From the NCBI RefSeq assembly GCF_029873635.1, contig NC_080420.1, positions 53,273,457-53,337,456 on the forward strand: a DNA stretch of 64,000 nt. The letters run 5' to 3'. Every line of letters begins with the position of its first letter. Position 1 is the first letter of the stretch. Origin of the DNA: Malania oleifera. Its lineage: Eukaryota > Streptophyta > Magnoliopsida > Santalales > Ximeniaceae. The notes beneath the pieces are model-generated. The model did no database searches, was not told the DNA's origin, and worked only from the letters and a program-made list of their open reading frames with translations. Positions 23,085 through 34,129 of the stretch are shown piece after piece. Made by a program: the position numbers and the translations under genes.

Positions 23085-23530
23085 TGACTTTGGACATGCA
23101 AATCAAGACAATACTCCAATTATTTTGGGTTTTTTTACCCTCTTTTTTTCAAATATGACTACATCGGGTGATTTAGAGCAATATGATAGTGATTTTGATT
23201 TTGGACACGTAAATCAAAGCAAAACTTTATCAATTCTAACTTTTTTGTCATTTTTAGCAACTCTGACTACACCACGTGATCTAGAATAGTTTGAAATAGT
23301 AATGTAATCTTCGCTAGTAATTTTGCCCTCTAACATGAAAATCAAGGTGGAAGCCCCATCATTTTTGGCTTTTTGGCTCTATTTTGCCAGATTTGACTAC
23401 ACCGAGTGATCCAGAGCAGTTTGAAATGGTAAAAATGAGTCAAATTGTAATTTTTGCTTTTACACAAAAATTTAGGTGAAATTCGTACTTTTTATAATTT
23501 TTTTGGCATTTTTGGATACTTCTAGAATTT
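23085..23530. repeat. Degenerate ~105-130 bp tandem repeat, about 3.5 copies
   Basis: Units start near 23091, 23202, 23333 and 23462. Shared blocks include TTTGGACATGCAAATCAA versus TTTGGACACGTAAATCAA, and TGACTACATCGGGTGATT versus TGACTACACCACGTGATC versus TGACTACACCGAGTGATC, each followed by AGAGCAATATGA-like or AGAGCAGTTTGAAATGGT sequence. No ORF. Such arrays are often found in untranslated regions of plant gypsy elements, but I cannot assign this one. Confidence 0.75.
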
Positions 23531-24428
23531 TTGGCAATTTTTTAGACACCACATAGTTTTTTGTTTATTTTAATAAAATAATTTTTTTAAAAAAATTAAT
23601 TAATCTTATTTCAAAACAAAAAAATTGAAAATTACAATAATTTTTTAAAAAAATGAAAATTTAAAAAACAAGGTTGGTGCATGGCAACACCCACCAATGC
23701 ATGAGAGACCACCACGTGCACGTGTGTGCAGGTACGCACAAGCCTCCTTCAAAACGACACCATTTTTCTTTTCTAAAAAAAATATAAGAAATTAAATTAA
23801 AATGGACAGATGCATGCATGCACACACCTACTACTAAATGAAATGGAACCTTTTTAAGGTGAATTGTTTTTTTAAAAGAAAAAAATGGGAAATGGTGAAA
23901 CAACGCCATTTCTGTGTTGCCCCCATTCCCCATCATTTTCTTCCTTAAGCTTTGGCAAGGTCCCCTGGCCAGAGCCACCATTTTTTGTGATAGGGGGCCC
24001 TAGTTCTCTCTCTCCCTCTCTCCGTCCCTCCCTTTATTCTTTAACACAAAACCTTGCCCCCATGCCTCCCAAACCTCTCCCATATCCCTCAATTGCGTCC
24101 TTTACCACCTGCAATCGCATTGGTAGTGCAACTCTGGTGGCTATGCCAGAGCTATATTGCAACCCTTTCTTTTTAGGTCCCCCCCTTTCTTTTACCTCTC
24201 TTCTTCACCTATAGAAGGGCCAAGGGTAAAAGGACCTTTGGGGTGAGCTATCTTTTTCTCTATTTTTTTTCTCTCTTTTTTCCCTCTTTTCTTCTCTTTC
24301 TGGTCTCCCTCTTGCTCTCTCCTTCTCTCTCCATTTTCTCCCCTTCTTTCTTCCTTTCTCTTCTCTTCTTCTTCGTCTCTTCTCTTCTCTTCTTCTCCTT
24401 TGTTCCAACTCGAAGCTCCCCCTATCTG
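23531..24428. other. Unassigned AT- then pyrimidine-rich stretch
   Basis: 23531-23680 is A/T homopolymer-rich. 23680-24230 is unique-looking with no supported gene; the open frames on both strands are short and lack recognisable motifs. 24240-24428 is a TC/CT-rich tract. Possibly the leader of another decayed LTR. Confidence 0.5.
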
Positions 24429-24429
24429 T

Positions 24430-24484
<55 letters not shown>
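24429..24484. repeat. (CT)n microsatellite
   Basis: About 28 uninterrupted CT units. Confidence 0.95.
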
Positions 24485-24488
<4 letters not shown>

Positions 24489-24565
24489 TCTTCTCTTTTT
24501 CCTCTTCTATTCTTTCTTCTTTCTATAAATATGTATACACAGGTGTGCATATTTATGTGTGCTCA

Positions 24566-24568
<3 letters not shown>

Positions 24569-24603
<35 letters not shown>

Positions 24604-24780
24604 GCATAGGTGCATGAATGGGTGTATACATGTATATGTGTGTGAGGCATACATGGAGGTATATGCATATGCATGTATATATGTATGTGAGGCATACATG
24701 GAAGTATATGCATATGCATGTACACATGCATGGGTGGTATATATGCATGTATGCATATGTGCATGCATGTGGATGGAAGA
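24569..24780. repeat. (GT)n tract and a 44-46 bp duplication rich in ATGCAT
   Basis: (GT)n covers 24571-24602. Then GTGAGGCATACATGG occurs at 24640 and again at 24686, each followed by a near-identical run of TATGCATATGCATG; a further ATGCATG-rich stretch runs to 24770. Confidence 0.85.
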
Positions 24781-25289
24781 GTGAATGCAATGATGATTGT
24801 TGGCCTAAAATGGCTTTCGAATCTTGTTTTGATGATAACAAATAAAGGTTAATTTAACAAGTTGTTGGTTAAGTGATGATATTTTAGGAAACCTAGTATG
24901 ACAAAGTTCAAAAGGTTCAAAGAAATGAAAGTCCAAGATCACAAGTACCATAAAACTATACTTCATCAACAAGGTGATCAAAAGAAAAGCTCAAGAGGAC
25001 CAAGATGTTCAAAACATGTGGAAGCTTAAAGAATACTCAAGCTCAAGACAAAGATGACTCAACGCAAAGAAATACATGAAGACTTCAAGATTAGAGAGTT
25101 TTTAAAGTCTTTAGGAAGTCTTATGTAAGAACTTCATTATAAACATCATTTCGAATGCGTTGAAGCTCATTAGGGTTTGATATGGAGTTAGAGACCTTAC
25201 TTTAAAAACCATGAAAAATGCTTTTTAAATGTATCAAAGCAAGATGGCTAAGGATTTTGGAAACAAATCTCAAAAATAGTTTTTATAAC

Positions 25290-25495
25290 TATTCAGGCGA
25301 CTAACTTTAGACCTCAGGTGACTGAAGATTTTTCCTGAACTGATTTTGAACAGGCAGTATAGGTCCAGGCGACTGACCCCTAAATCTTCAAGTGCCTAAC
25401 CCTATTTTAAACTAAAAATTTTGAAGTGTTTAGAAGGCTTAGATGACTGACCCCTAAGGGCTTAGGCGACTGACCCTCAAACGCCTAGTTTTTAA
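25290..25495 (+). repeat. U3 motif cluster of D (CAGGCGACTGACC type)
   Basis: About seven copies, for example CAGGCGACTAAC, CAGGTGACTGAAG, CAGGCGACTGACC, TAGATGACTGACC, TAGGCGACTGACC. The same spelling recurs inside the element at 31565-31735. Confidence 0.75.
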
Positions 25496-25604
25496 ACAGC
25501 TTTTTAAAAATTCAAATTCGAGTTGTTTGTGCCCCAAACTTCGTATAAACTTGGGAAACACTCCAAGTAACTTGGGCAACACGAATTAAACACTTTTTTG
25601 AAGC

Positions 25605-25613
25605 CTATAAATA
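25605..25613 (+). promoter_or_regulatory. TATA box of the D LTR
   Basis: CTATAAATA about 110 bp after the U3 cluster. Confidence 0.7.
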
Positions 25614-26604
25614 CATGGTTTCTCAAATCAAATTAGTGCCAAGAATCGAAAATTAGTTTTCAAGTCATATTGCTCACTCTCTCTCAAAGCTCTCTTGCTC
25701 ACATATTCTTACTGAGATTTTATGAGTCTAAGTCTCTGATCACTCTTCTTTGAGCTCAAACTTCTGAGTTACTGATTCAAATCAAGAGAAGAATTTCGGT
25801 GATACATTCCTAAGCTTTAAATCTCATTCTCTTTGATATTTACTTTGAAGTATATTAATGTTATAAATTGTACTAATCAGCTCTATCCGAGAGCATCTCT
25901 TGCACACAATAATCTTTTCTTGTTTCCTTGTTTTCTTTGATGGTTCAGGTTTATTGGATCATTGTACCGAGCATGTCGTATCTTTTGGAGAGGGGGCTCC
26001 ACCCTAATGAAGGGATTATAACAGTTTGTTCTGCCCGTAAAGGAACGTTCTAGTGGAATCCTTAGATGGTCTTACCTAAGGCGAGGATTGTAGGCTGGGT
26101 ATAAGTCAAACCTCGTAAAAAAATCGGTCTCACTCTATACCCTTACTCTTTAATTTTTCAGCATATATAAATTGTGTGGTTGTGTTTCTAAGTGCAGGTA
26201 GCTGAAAGTTTGAGATTGAGAAAACTTTTAATTTAAGAGAGTACGTTGATTAATCATTTTCATAAATCTTGGTTAAAAGGAAGTGCACCAATATTCATAT
26301 ATACAGGGCTTTACTTAAACTCTAAGCTGAGTTTTGCAAACGCTGAATCAAGGAAGTGTTGTAGCTCATATAATTGGTTAAGTATTGTGTGTTTGAACGA
26401 GTATTTGATTGGTTGATTGTTATTGTTAAAGGTATTTGGCTTGTGTTGATATTGAGTGTGGATTGTGGTTGGTTTAATTAAAAATCAAATCATTCTTGTG
26501 TGTTTGCTAAACTTACAAACAGTTGTGAATTTGTAAAAAGATTTAAGAGAAACTTTTAAAAACCCAATTCACCCCCCTCTTAGGAGTACACCTTAGTTTT
26601 CAAT

Positions 26605-26616
26605 TAGTATTAGAGT
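26605..26616 (+). other. Primer-binding site of D, decayed
   Basis: TAGTATTAGAGT versus the expected TGGTATCAGAGC; the three differences are all transitions. Confidence 0.7.
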
Positions 26617-26659
26617 TAAGTTATAGTAAATCTTAATTAGAAGCTATATAAAGGTCTAA

Positions 26660-28382
26660 ATGGCGCACCTAGGTGCATCCCCTTTTGCTGAAAGCCAATC
26701 CTCAACTAGACCGTCTATTTTTTTGTGGTTTAAACTATACGTTTTGGAAACGAAGAATGAGAATCTATCTACAAACTATGGATTGGAAAGCATGGAAAGT
26801 TGTCACACATGGTGACTACATTCTTACTATATTAGTAGATGGTAAAGAAGTTCCTAAAGAAGAACGAGACTTGACTGATAATGACTATAAAATGATGTAA
26901 GTAAACTCAAGTGCCATGAATGCACTATATTGTGCTTTAGACGTTAATGAATTCAGTAGGGTCATGGTAGTAAGTCAGCTAAAGAAATATGGGATAAGTT
27001 AGAAGTAACCTATGAAGGAACTGTAGATGTTAGAGATAGTAGAATCGACATGCTCACTAGTGAGTATGAAGCTTGTAAGATGAATCCTGATGAAACTATC
27101 ACTAGCATGTATACTAGGTTTACTCACATAATAAATTCCTTAAATGCTTTAGAGAAAAATTATTCAACATATGAAATGATTCAAAAAATCCCTAGAGGAC
27201 TTCCTCCGATATGGGAACCTAAGGCCACAACAATCACGGAAGGAAGAAACCTAAAAAATACCTCCCTTGATGAGTTAATTGGATCCCTTCTCACATATAA
27301 GATGGCGATGAATGAAATAAATTCAGAGAACGATAATAAAAATAAGAAATCAATAGCTCTTAAGGCTGGCAAAGAAAGTTCTAGTGATGAAGATGAAGAC
27401 AATGAATTAGATGATGAAGAACTAGCCTTTATTACTAAAAGACTTGATAAAATTTTCAGAAAGAATAGGAAATTCCCTCGAAAATTTAAAGAATCAAAAA
27501 CTAACAAAGGAGAAATAAACATGAAAGAAACTAAGAATGAATCTCCTATGTGTTATAATTGCAAAAAGGTTGGACACATTAAATTTGATTGTCCACAATT
27601 GAAGAAAGACAAGAAGAAGAAAAATAAGGCAATGAAAGCCACATGGGATGATACAAGCTACAATGAATAGGAGAATGAATCAAGCGAACAAGAAGTCGCC
27701 AACATGTGCTTCATGGTGCACAATGCTGAGGTAAACTCTCACTATAGTTCATTGGAAGAATCTAGTGGAGATTCTTATAATGATTCATGTGATAGTATGC
27801 CCACATACAAAAAAATTCAAGCTGAATTATTTGCCTCACATAATAGATTCATTAAAGTAACTAAATGGAATATAGCTTTGAAGGAACAAAATGAAAATAT
27901 TAAAAATCAGTTAGAATCCTCTAAATCAGCTGAAAAAGAAAAAAGAATCTCATATTGATGACCTAATGAAGAAAATAAACAACATGTCTCAAGAATTGGT
28001 CAAACTACAAGTAAACGATAAAAGCAAGAAAGACTTAGAAATAAGTGAACTTAAAAGTAAAATTGAAGATAAAGATAAGATCATTTACAATTTTACTAGA
28101 GGAAAAGAGAATTTTGAAAAGATTGTTGAACAACAAAGGATGATTAGTAATAAAGAAGGAATTGGTTACAATGGAATTGAAAACAAAAGGAAGAAGAACT
28201 TATTTATGGGATACTTTGTAAAAGAAGCAAAATACTATGCAAGTACATCCTTTACAAATATACATGAAAACACTACTTGCTACTTGTGTAGGAATAAGGG
28301 ACATATAAAGTTTAATTGTCCACTTAAAAAGAAGTATGTCAAAATAAAAAATGAATGGAAAGTGAACACTAAAAATAGATGA
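26660..28382 (+). pseudogene. D gag with coiled coil and two zinc knuckles
   Basis: The start ATG at 26660 reads M-A-H-L-G-A-S-P-F. A frameshift lies near 26715, a CAA-to-TAA stop at about 26897, and another frame change near 26970. The capsid core is open in 27050-27670, with M-L-T-S-E-Y-E-A at its start and a first knuckle C-Y-N-C-K-K-V-G-H-x4-C near 27550. A stop (27668) and a frameshift (about 27958) interrupt a long charged coiled coil (27704-28180). A second knuckle C-Y-L-C-R-N-K-G-H-x4-C follows near 28280-28320. Same layout as B gag. Confidence 0.87.
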
Positions 28383-28481
28383 ATTAAAAAAAATTAAGAA
28401 GGTTTGGGTTCCAAAAGTAACATTGTAATTCCTTCGTTGTAGGTATGCTTTAGGACCACTCCATCAAAGGAAAAACGGTAC

Positions 28482-28760
28482 TTGGACAGCGGGTGTTCAA
28501 GACATATGACCAGGGTTAGAACAAAGTTCACCACCCTAGTTCAAAAAGATGGAGGGTATGTGACCTTCAGTGACAACGCTAAAGGTAAAATCGTTGGGAT
28601 TGGTAAAATAGGTAAAGAACCCTCCCTTACAATTAATGATGTTTTGTTAGTAGATGAATTAAAGCATAACCTTTTAAGCATAAGTCAACTTAGTGATAAA
28701 GGGTTTGACATAATCTTTAAGCAAGATAAGTGCATAGTTCGAAATCCAAGAAAATAAGAA
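28482..28760 (+). pseudogene. D protease
   Basis: Open for 91 codons. The active-site box M-D-S-G-C-S-R-H-M-T is intact, and the C-terminal L-K-H-N-L-L-S-I-S-Q-L is present. A stop follows at 28755-28757, in the linker to integrase. Confidence 0.85.
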
Positions 28761-28834
28761 GTGTTATTTAGAGCTTATTGAGTCAATAATGTATATTGTA
28801 TAAACCTTGAAAACTTAATCTCCCAAGATGTAAC

Positions 28835-30000
28835 ATGCTTAGTTGCGTAAATGAAGTCAATTGGCTTTGGCATAGAAGACTAGGACATACAAGCATGGAT
28901 CTATTATCAAACTTATCTAGAAAGAAGTTAGTCAAAGGTTTACCAAATATAAAATTCATAAAAGATAAAATTTGTGATGTTTGCCAACTTGGAAAGCATA
29001 TTGAAACAAGTTTTAAAAACAAGATACATATCTCTACTAGTAAACCCTTAGAACTTATTCATTTAGATTTGTTTGGTTCTACTAGAACTCAAAGCATAGG
29101 AGGTAAGCAATATTCCTTTGTCATAGTTGATGACTACTCTAGGTTTACTTGGGTATTATTTTTAGCCTCCAAGGATGAATCTTGTAACATGTTAATAAAT
29201 TTATGCAAGAAACTTCAAAATGAAAAAGTATATAGTGTTTCAAATATAAGAAGTGATCAAGGAAAAGAATTCAACAACAAAGAAGTTGAAAATTTTTGCA
29301 ATGAATATGGAATTAATCATAATTTTTCAGCACCTAGAACTCCACAACAAAATGGAGTTGTTGAAAGAAAGAATAGAACTCTTCAAGAAATGGCAAGAAT
29401 GATGCTAAATGAACATAATCTACCAAAATACTTTTGGGCTGAAGTGGTAAATACCGCATGCTATGTGATAAATAGAGTTTCAATAAGATCAAGTTTAAAT
29501 AAAACTCCCTATAAACTTTGGAAAGGTAGAAGGCCTGACATTTCTTACTTTCATGTTTTTTGATGCAAATGTTTTGCATTAAATGATAAAGATGATTTAG
29601 GTAAATTTGATGCGAAAACAAATGAAGGTATATTCTTAGGGTATGCATTAAAGAGCAAACCATTTAGAATATACAATAAAAAACTCATAAAATTTTGGAA
29701 TTAATTCATGTAACATTTGATGAAGAAAATCCATTCAATAAATCAATAAAAGGTGAAGAAGTTCAAACTACTCAAAAACTAGAAGACTTAGAAATAGTAG
29801 AAGCAAAAGAAGAAGAAAATGAAGTAAAATCAAATGATGATGCTGTAGAAAATACTGAATTACCCAAAGAATGGAAATATGTAAGAAATCATCTAAAAGA
29901 TCAAATAATAGGAGAACCATCACAAGGTATAACTACAAGATCTTCTTTGAAAAATCTATGGAATCATTATGCTTTCTTATCTCAAGATGAACCAAAGAAA
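28835..30000 (+). pseudogene. D integrase
   Basis: The open stretch 28835-29563 contains W-L-W-H-R-R-L-G-H and C-D-V-C (zinc site), H-L-D-L-F-G, R-S-D-Q-G-K-E-F and N-G-V-V-E-R-K-N, so all three DDE residues survive. A stop after Y-F-H-V-F (29561) and a frame change near 29690 break the C-terminal part, which resumes in 29695-30000 with the acidic linker. Confidence 0.88.
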
Positions 30001-31522
30001 GTTGAAGAAGTTCTAAGTGATGATTCATGGATAATAGCCATACAAGAAGAATTAAATCAATTTGAAAGAAATAATGTATGGAAATTAGTTCCCAAACCAT
30101 ATAACCATTCAATCATTGGAACTAAGTGGGTATTTAGAAATAAAAAGGATGAAAATGAAATTGTGGTAAGAAATAAAGCTAAACTTGTTGCTCAAGGATA
30201 CAACTAAGAAGAAGGAATAGAATATGATGAGACGTTTGCTCTCGTAGCTAGAATGGAAGCAATAAGAATGCTTTTAACTTATGCATCTCATAGAATTCAA
30301 ATTGTATCAAATGGATGTAAAGAGTGCTTTTTTAAATGGTTTTATAAATGAAGAGGTATATGTAGCACAACGATCGGGCTTTGAAGACATTCAGAAACCT
30401 GATTATGTGTACAAGTTAACTAAGGCTTTATATGGTTTGAAACAAGCCGCTAGGGCTTGGTATGAAAGACTTAGTGGATTCTTACTAGAAAAGGGGTTTT
30501 CTAGAGGAAAGGTTGAGAGTACCTTATTTATCAAAACTAAGAAAGAAGACATGCTTATAATCCAAATTTATGTAGGTGATATCATATTTGGTACAACTAA
30601 TGATAATCTATGTAAGGAATTTGCTAAATGTATGCAAGAGGAATTTGAAATGAGCATGATAGGAGAATTGAACTACTTCCTAGTACTACAAATCAAACAA
30701 GCAAAGAATAGAACTTTTATAAATCAATCCAAATATATAAAAGATATGCTTAAGAAATTCGACATGGAAAGTAGTAAGCCCATAGGTACCCCTATGAGTA
30801 CTTCCATAAGCCTCGATAAAGATGAAAAAGAAAACCAGTAGATATGAAATATTATAGAGGTATGATAGGAAGTTTTTTATACCTAATAGCTAGTAGGCCA
30901 GACATATATTTAGCGTATGTATGTGTGCATGATTTCAATCAGCACCCAAAGAATCACATCAAATAGCTATAAAAAGAATCCTAAGGTACTTTATAGGTAC
31001 AATTGATTAAGGACTTTGGTATCCTAAGGAGACCATATTCGAAATGATTAGTTATTCAGATGTCAATGATGCGGGTTGTAAGATTGATAGAAAAAGTACA
31101 AGTGGGACTTGTCACTTTCTAGGATGATCCCTAGTATCTTGGTTTTCTAAGAAACAAAACTTCGTAGCCTTATCCACCGTTGAAGCTGAGTATGTAGCAG
31201 CTAGGAGTTGTTGTGCACAAACCTTGTACATGAAACAATAATTAAAGGACTATAATCTAGAATATTTAGCCATACCAATTAACTGTGATAACACAAGTGC
31301 AATAAACATCTCTAAAAATCCAATATCACACTCAAAAACTAAACACATTGACATAAGACACCATTTTCTAAGAGATCATATATATAAAAAGAAGACATAT
31401 TACTTGAATTTATAAATACAAATGACCAATGGGCGGACATTTTCACAAAACCCCTTCCCAAAGAGAGATTTATATCCATAAGAAGAGAACTAGGTTTGTT
31501 ACATAGTAGGGAATTTGTTTAA
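30001..31522 (+). pseudogene. D reverse transcriptase-RNase H
   Basis: RT begins near 30030 (N-Q-F-E-R), with T-K-W-V-F-R-N-K near 30120. A CAA-to-TAA stop follows A-Q-G-Y-N at about 30206, and a frame change lies near 30280. The next open stretch (30281-30841) has [12 protein letters not shown] and the catalytic box at 30569-30580, which reads Y-V-G-D: a GAT-to-GGT change removes a metal-binding Asp. RNase H (30842-31522) is broken by stops but ends with the usual H-I-D-I-R-H-H-F and W-A-D-I-F-T-K-P-L blocks; final stop at 31520-31522. Confidence 0.88.
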
Positions 31523-31950
31523 GAAGAGTTAATGTTGAGTAAAAAGAGAATTTTTAAAAGATTAAGCGAGTCAGGCGACTGAGCTTGGAAGCTCAGGTGA
31601 CTGAGTAGTGTAAATTGAAGGATCAGGTGCCTGAGCCATCAGACCTCAGGCGACTGATGTGCTACTGCTTGCTGAAAAATTAATTTCATAAATTATCAGG
31701 CGACTGAGCCAAATATTTAGGCGCTTGAACTCATGGGTCCTATATATGTTTAGCACTAAAAACCCTAACTTTTCAAATTCCAGGCTACTAAGCCCTACTC
31801 CATCACTCATTGAGGCTCCTACTCTTGTTTACCTTTGATTACAAATTCCAATTACCTTGAATCAAAGACCTCCCAATCACTCTCCTACACCTTTTTCGAC
31901 GATTTCTAGGGTTTCACTTGGCTAGTTCATTTGATCCTTCAAAATCAAAG
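31523..31950 (+). promoter_or_regulatory. Spacer between D pol and aORF with a U3-like motif cluster and TATA box
   Basis: Five motif copies in 31565-31735 (CAGGCGACTGAGC, CAGGTGACTGAG, CAGGTGCCTGAGCC, CAGGCGACTGATG, CAGGCGACTGAGCC) spelled as in the D LTR U3. Then comes a TATA box TATATATG (31741-31748), a leader with CCTAACTTTTC, a CT-rich stretch, and the aORF start at 31951. The order copies a U3-TATA-leader layout, so I infer an internal promoter. Confidence 0.55.
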
Positions 31951-31992
31951 ATGTCGTGCACCAAAACTACGACAAACCGAGGTCATTTTTTA
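31951..31992 (+). pseudogene. D aORF, first codons only
   Basis: ATG at 31951 opens M-S-C-T-K-T-T-T-N-R-G, resembling the start of the B aORF (M-P-R-T-K-x4-K-G). After about 14 codons the sequence changes to the 3' region of E, so the rest is lost. The longer open frame at 31956-32174 is in a different frame and crosses the junction; it is not a gene. Confidence 0.5.
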
Positions 31993-31994
31993 GA

Positions 31995-32826
31995 TGGATC
32001 TTTTCACATTTTCTCAGAGCAAGTGTATATTTTTGTTGTTTTTCTTTTTCTCTGCTCAAGTTTCTTTTTCTCTTGTGTGGTCAGCTAAAACAAACATCAC
32101 GTTCTTATACTATCTTCATGTTTTCCAATGGGAGTGTAGCTCAAAATGATTCCATGGAAAAAGTTAGTCTCTAGGGTTGGCTTAACCTTTCTATCTTAAG
32201 TAAGTTACAAGACCTAGATTTATATCTCCCCACTTGATGTCACCTCTAGGCTGGCAAATACAAGAACAAAGACTAGTTTGCAAAGTAAATCTAGTAAAAG
32301 GAGGATAGTTGAGTTTTGTAAACTCAGAGTTTGACGTCAACAACTCGAGAAATGAACAAATGGCTCAAATACCTCAAAAGGTGTCATAGTCACCACGGTT
32401 GTTCTCTTAGTATTCTCAAAAACCCTAAGTGTTACAAATCATGTGCAAGTGTGTTCTTAGCCCCATGAAATACCATGTAAATACAAGAGTTTACATTGTA
32501 ATATTAACCCAAACAACTTACTTGGTTAATTACTTAGAGTAATGTCAGGTTGTCAGCCATGTTATGCAAATTTTATACCACTGATTTACTACATTATTGG
32601 TGAGTATAGTGAAATCATATAATTAGAAAGTTTATGCATGTAACTTTAGGTTATATGGGTGTATGTATAAGGTATAAAATATGTTAGCATGGTTCCCTGG
32701 AATTTGATTGCAAAAAATTATTTATTTATTTATTTTAAATTGTGTCATTTGTGTGGATGAAATAATGCCATGCAGTGTACTACCCCCTACCCCTAACTTA
32801 CAACTTCAGTGTCCTCACTGAAGTGT
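31995..32826 (-). other. E 3' region, homologous to those of G and H
   Basis: Shares with 52910-53676 (H) and, inverted, with 48141-48740 (G) blocks such as CTACAAGACCTAGGT-like and ATCTCCCCACT. It starts (minus strand) from a decayed internal purine block near 32783-32826, where GAGGACACTGAAGT corresponds to GAGGACAATGTTCC of G and H. Confidence 0.75.
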
Positions 32827-34129
32827 TGAAGGAGAATAGGATCCAGGCAAGGGACAAGACAGTGCACGGTGCCAAGAAGAGCAAACAGTGCCCTGCAAAA
32901 TATAATACCCAAAATAATCATGAAAGCAAGAAGATACTATAGCACAAAAGACATTTGCATTCCAAAATCACCATGTACAATTCAGTAAAGAGGTACAAAA
33001 TATTAGACAAATGCATTGTTAGTACGACTCCAACAAAAGCATGGTGTGGGCAAAAACAAAAATCAGTTGTGATAAGGGAGGATCATTGTTCTTCAGATGT
33101 CGAATCTGAATTTGAAATGAGGAACGAATTGTCAGTGGAACAACCAGGGTTAGTATGGTTGGCTATAGCTCGAACCACCTTTCTGAGTGCCTCAACTAGG
33201 GTGTCCCAAATCATGGGGCTCAGAGTGGTGGGTGGTACAAAAGCCGGCATGGGCAAGACTATGTAAGGTACTCATGGCTTCCGCCCTAAACGCATTGTTC
33301 GTCTGGTAGAGGAGGCACTTTGCTGATGCAACTTGGTTTGGCGAGCCTGAGACGAAGTGTTGGAGGGCTGGCCGTGCTCCGCCTTGATCTTGGTACCCAA
33401 GCACAGCTCCATTGATGTTGGGTGTGTGGCTCAGGAAAGGGACGAGATGAGGAGGAAGGAAGGGCTAAGCCATGAAGTAGTGATGTGAGCCAAAGGTGCT
33501 GGCCGAAGTTTGACATAACTGTCGGACAGGTGGTAGGGAAGCGGAGGTGGGGGTTGGACACGTGTGACTAGGGTTCTATGGTGATCGACGAGGATTGACT
33601 AGGAGGGAACAATGGCGGGAGTTGAAATGTTAGGAATGAAACCAGATTTTAAATGAAGTTAACTTGGTCGACTAGGGCACACCAGTGCGTAGTGCTAGTC
33701 GCCGCCATCATCAAGCCTTGCAGTATTTCAGGTCCTGGTAAAGTGTAAGGAATGGACCTGGTTGCCCATATTTATGATGGTCGCCCTCCACTTATCCTAA
33801 ATCCTACTTTAAAGGCACTAAACCCTACTTAATCTACTCTAAACATTCCATGAACTAAAGAAAAGGTGAAAAACTATTAGGTTGCCTCTCGGAAGCGCTA
33901 AGTGTACTGTCTTCAGCCAGACATTTATCGGGTTGCCTCCCAAAAATGTTAAGTTTACCATCTTCAGTCGGACACTTTGAAGCTCATTTTGAACTCATCC
34001 TAGTTCCCAGCTAACATTGGTTTCTCTCGTTTCTTCCTCACACCCGAGATTGCATACCTCCAACTTAATTTTAGATTTGGGGTCCCAATCATGTTTTAGC
34101 ATAGATTACTCAAGAGAATCCTCAAATTC
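32827..34129 (-). other. E region between protease and 3' block, with a possible aORF remnant
   Basis: No pol motif in any frame. On the minus strand, 33975-33870 holds two related segments ending GGGAGGCAACCC and GAGAGGCAACCT, a block I associate with gypsy 3' noncoding regions. Then 33790-33655 holds GGCGACCATC, GGCGACTAGC and AGTCGACCAAGT, spelled like the E LTR motifs, followed by a pyrimidine-rich leader. A 110-codon frame with one stop (33412-33083) begins M-E-L-C-L-G-T-K-I-K-A-E-H-G and ends in an acidic Ser-rich tail; it may be an internally deleted aORF. Confidence 0.4.

Larger units (their letters stand above)
24798..26602 (+). repeat. 5' LTR of D (1805 bp)
   Basis: Begins TGTTGGCC (like the B LTR) and ends TTTTCA before the primer site. 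U3 motif cluster 25290-25495, TATA box 25605-25613, U5 box GCGAGGATTGTAGGC near 26082 with TCAAACCTCGTAA after it, and a C-rich 3' end near 26570. Confidence 0.85.
24798..31990 (+). mobile_element. Element D: Ty1/copia, 3'-truncated
   Basis: 5' LTR, degenerate primer site, gag, protease, integrase, RT, RNase H, a U3-like spacer and the first codons of an extra ORF on the plus strand. There is no 3' LTR: at about 31990 the sequence runs into the 3' region of the minus-strand Athila-like element E. Same gag/pol family as A and B. RT has Y-V-G-D instead of Y-V-D-D. With one LTR lost, age cannot be estimated from LTR divergence. Confidence 0.9.

Noticed and set aside
24205..24845. Several ORFs on both strands around the CT and GT tracts
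   Set aside because: Translations of simple repeats (His/Thr, Cys/Val, Arg/Glu runs).
31956..32174. ORF of 72 aa at the D/E junction
   Set aside because: Out of frame with the aORF start and spanning the fusion point; a chance frame.
33192..33561. Overlapping minus-strand ORFs of 70 and 91 aa in E
   Set aside because: Different frame from the aORF-like start at 33412, with no motif; kept only as background to that remnant.
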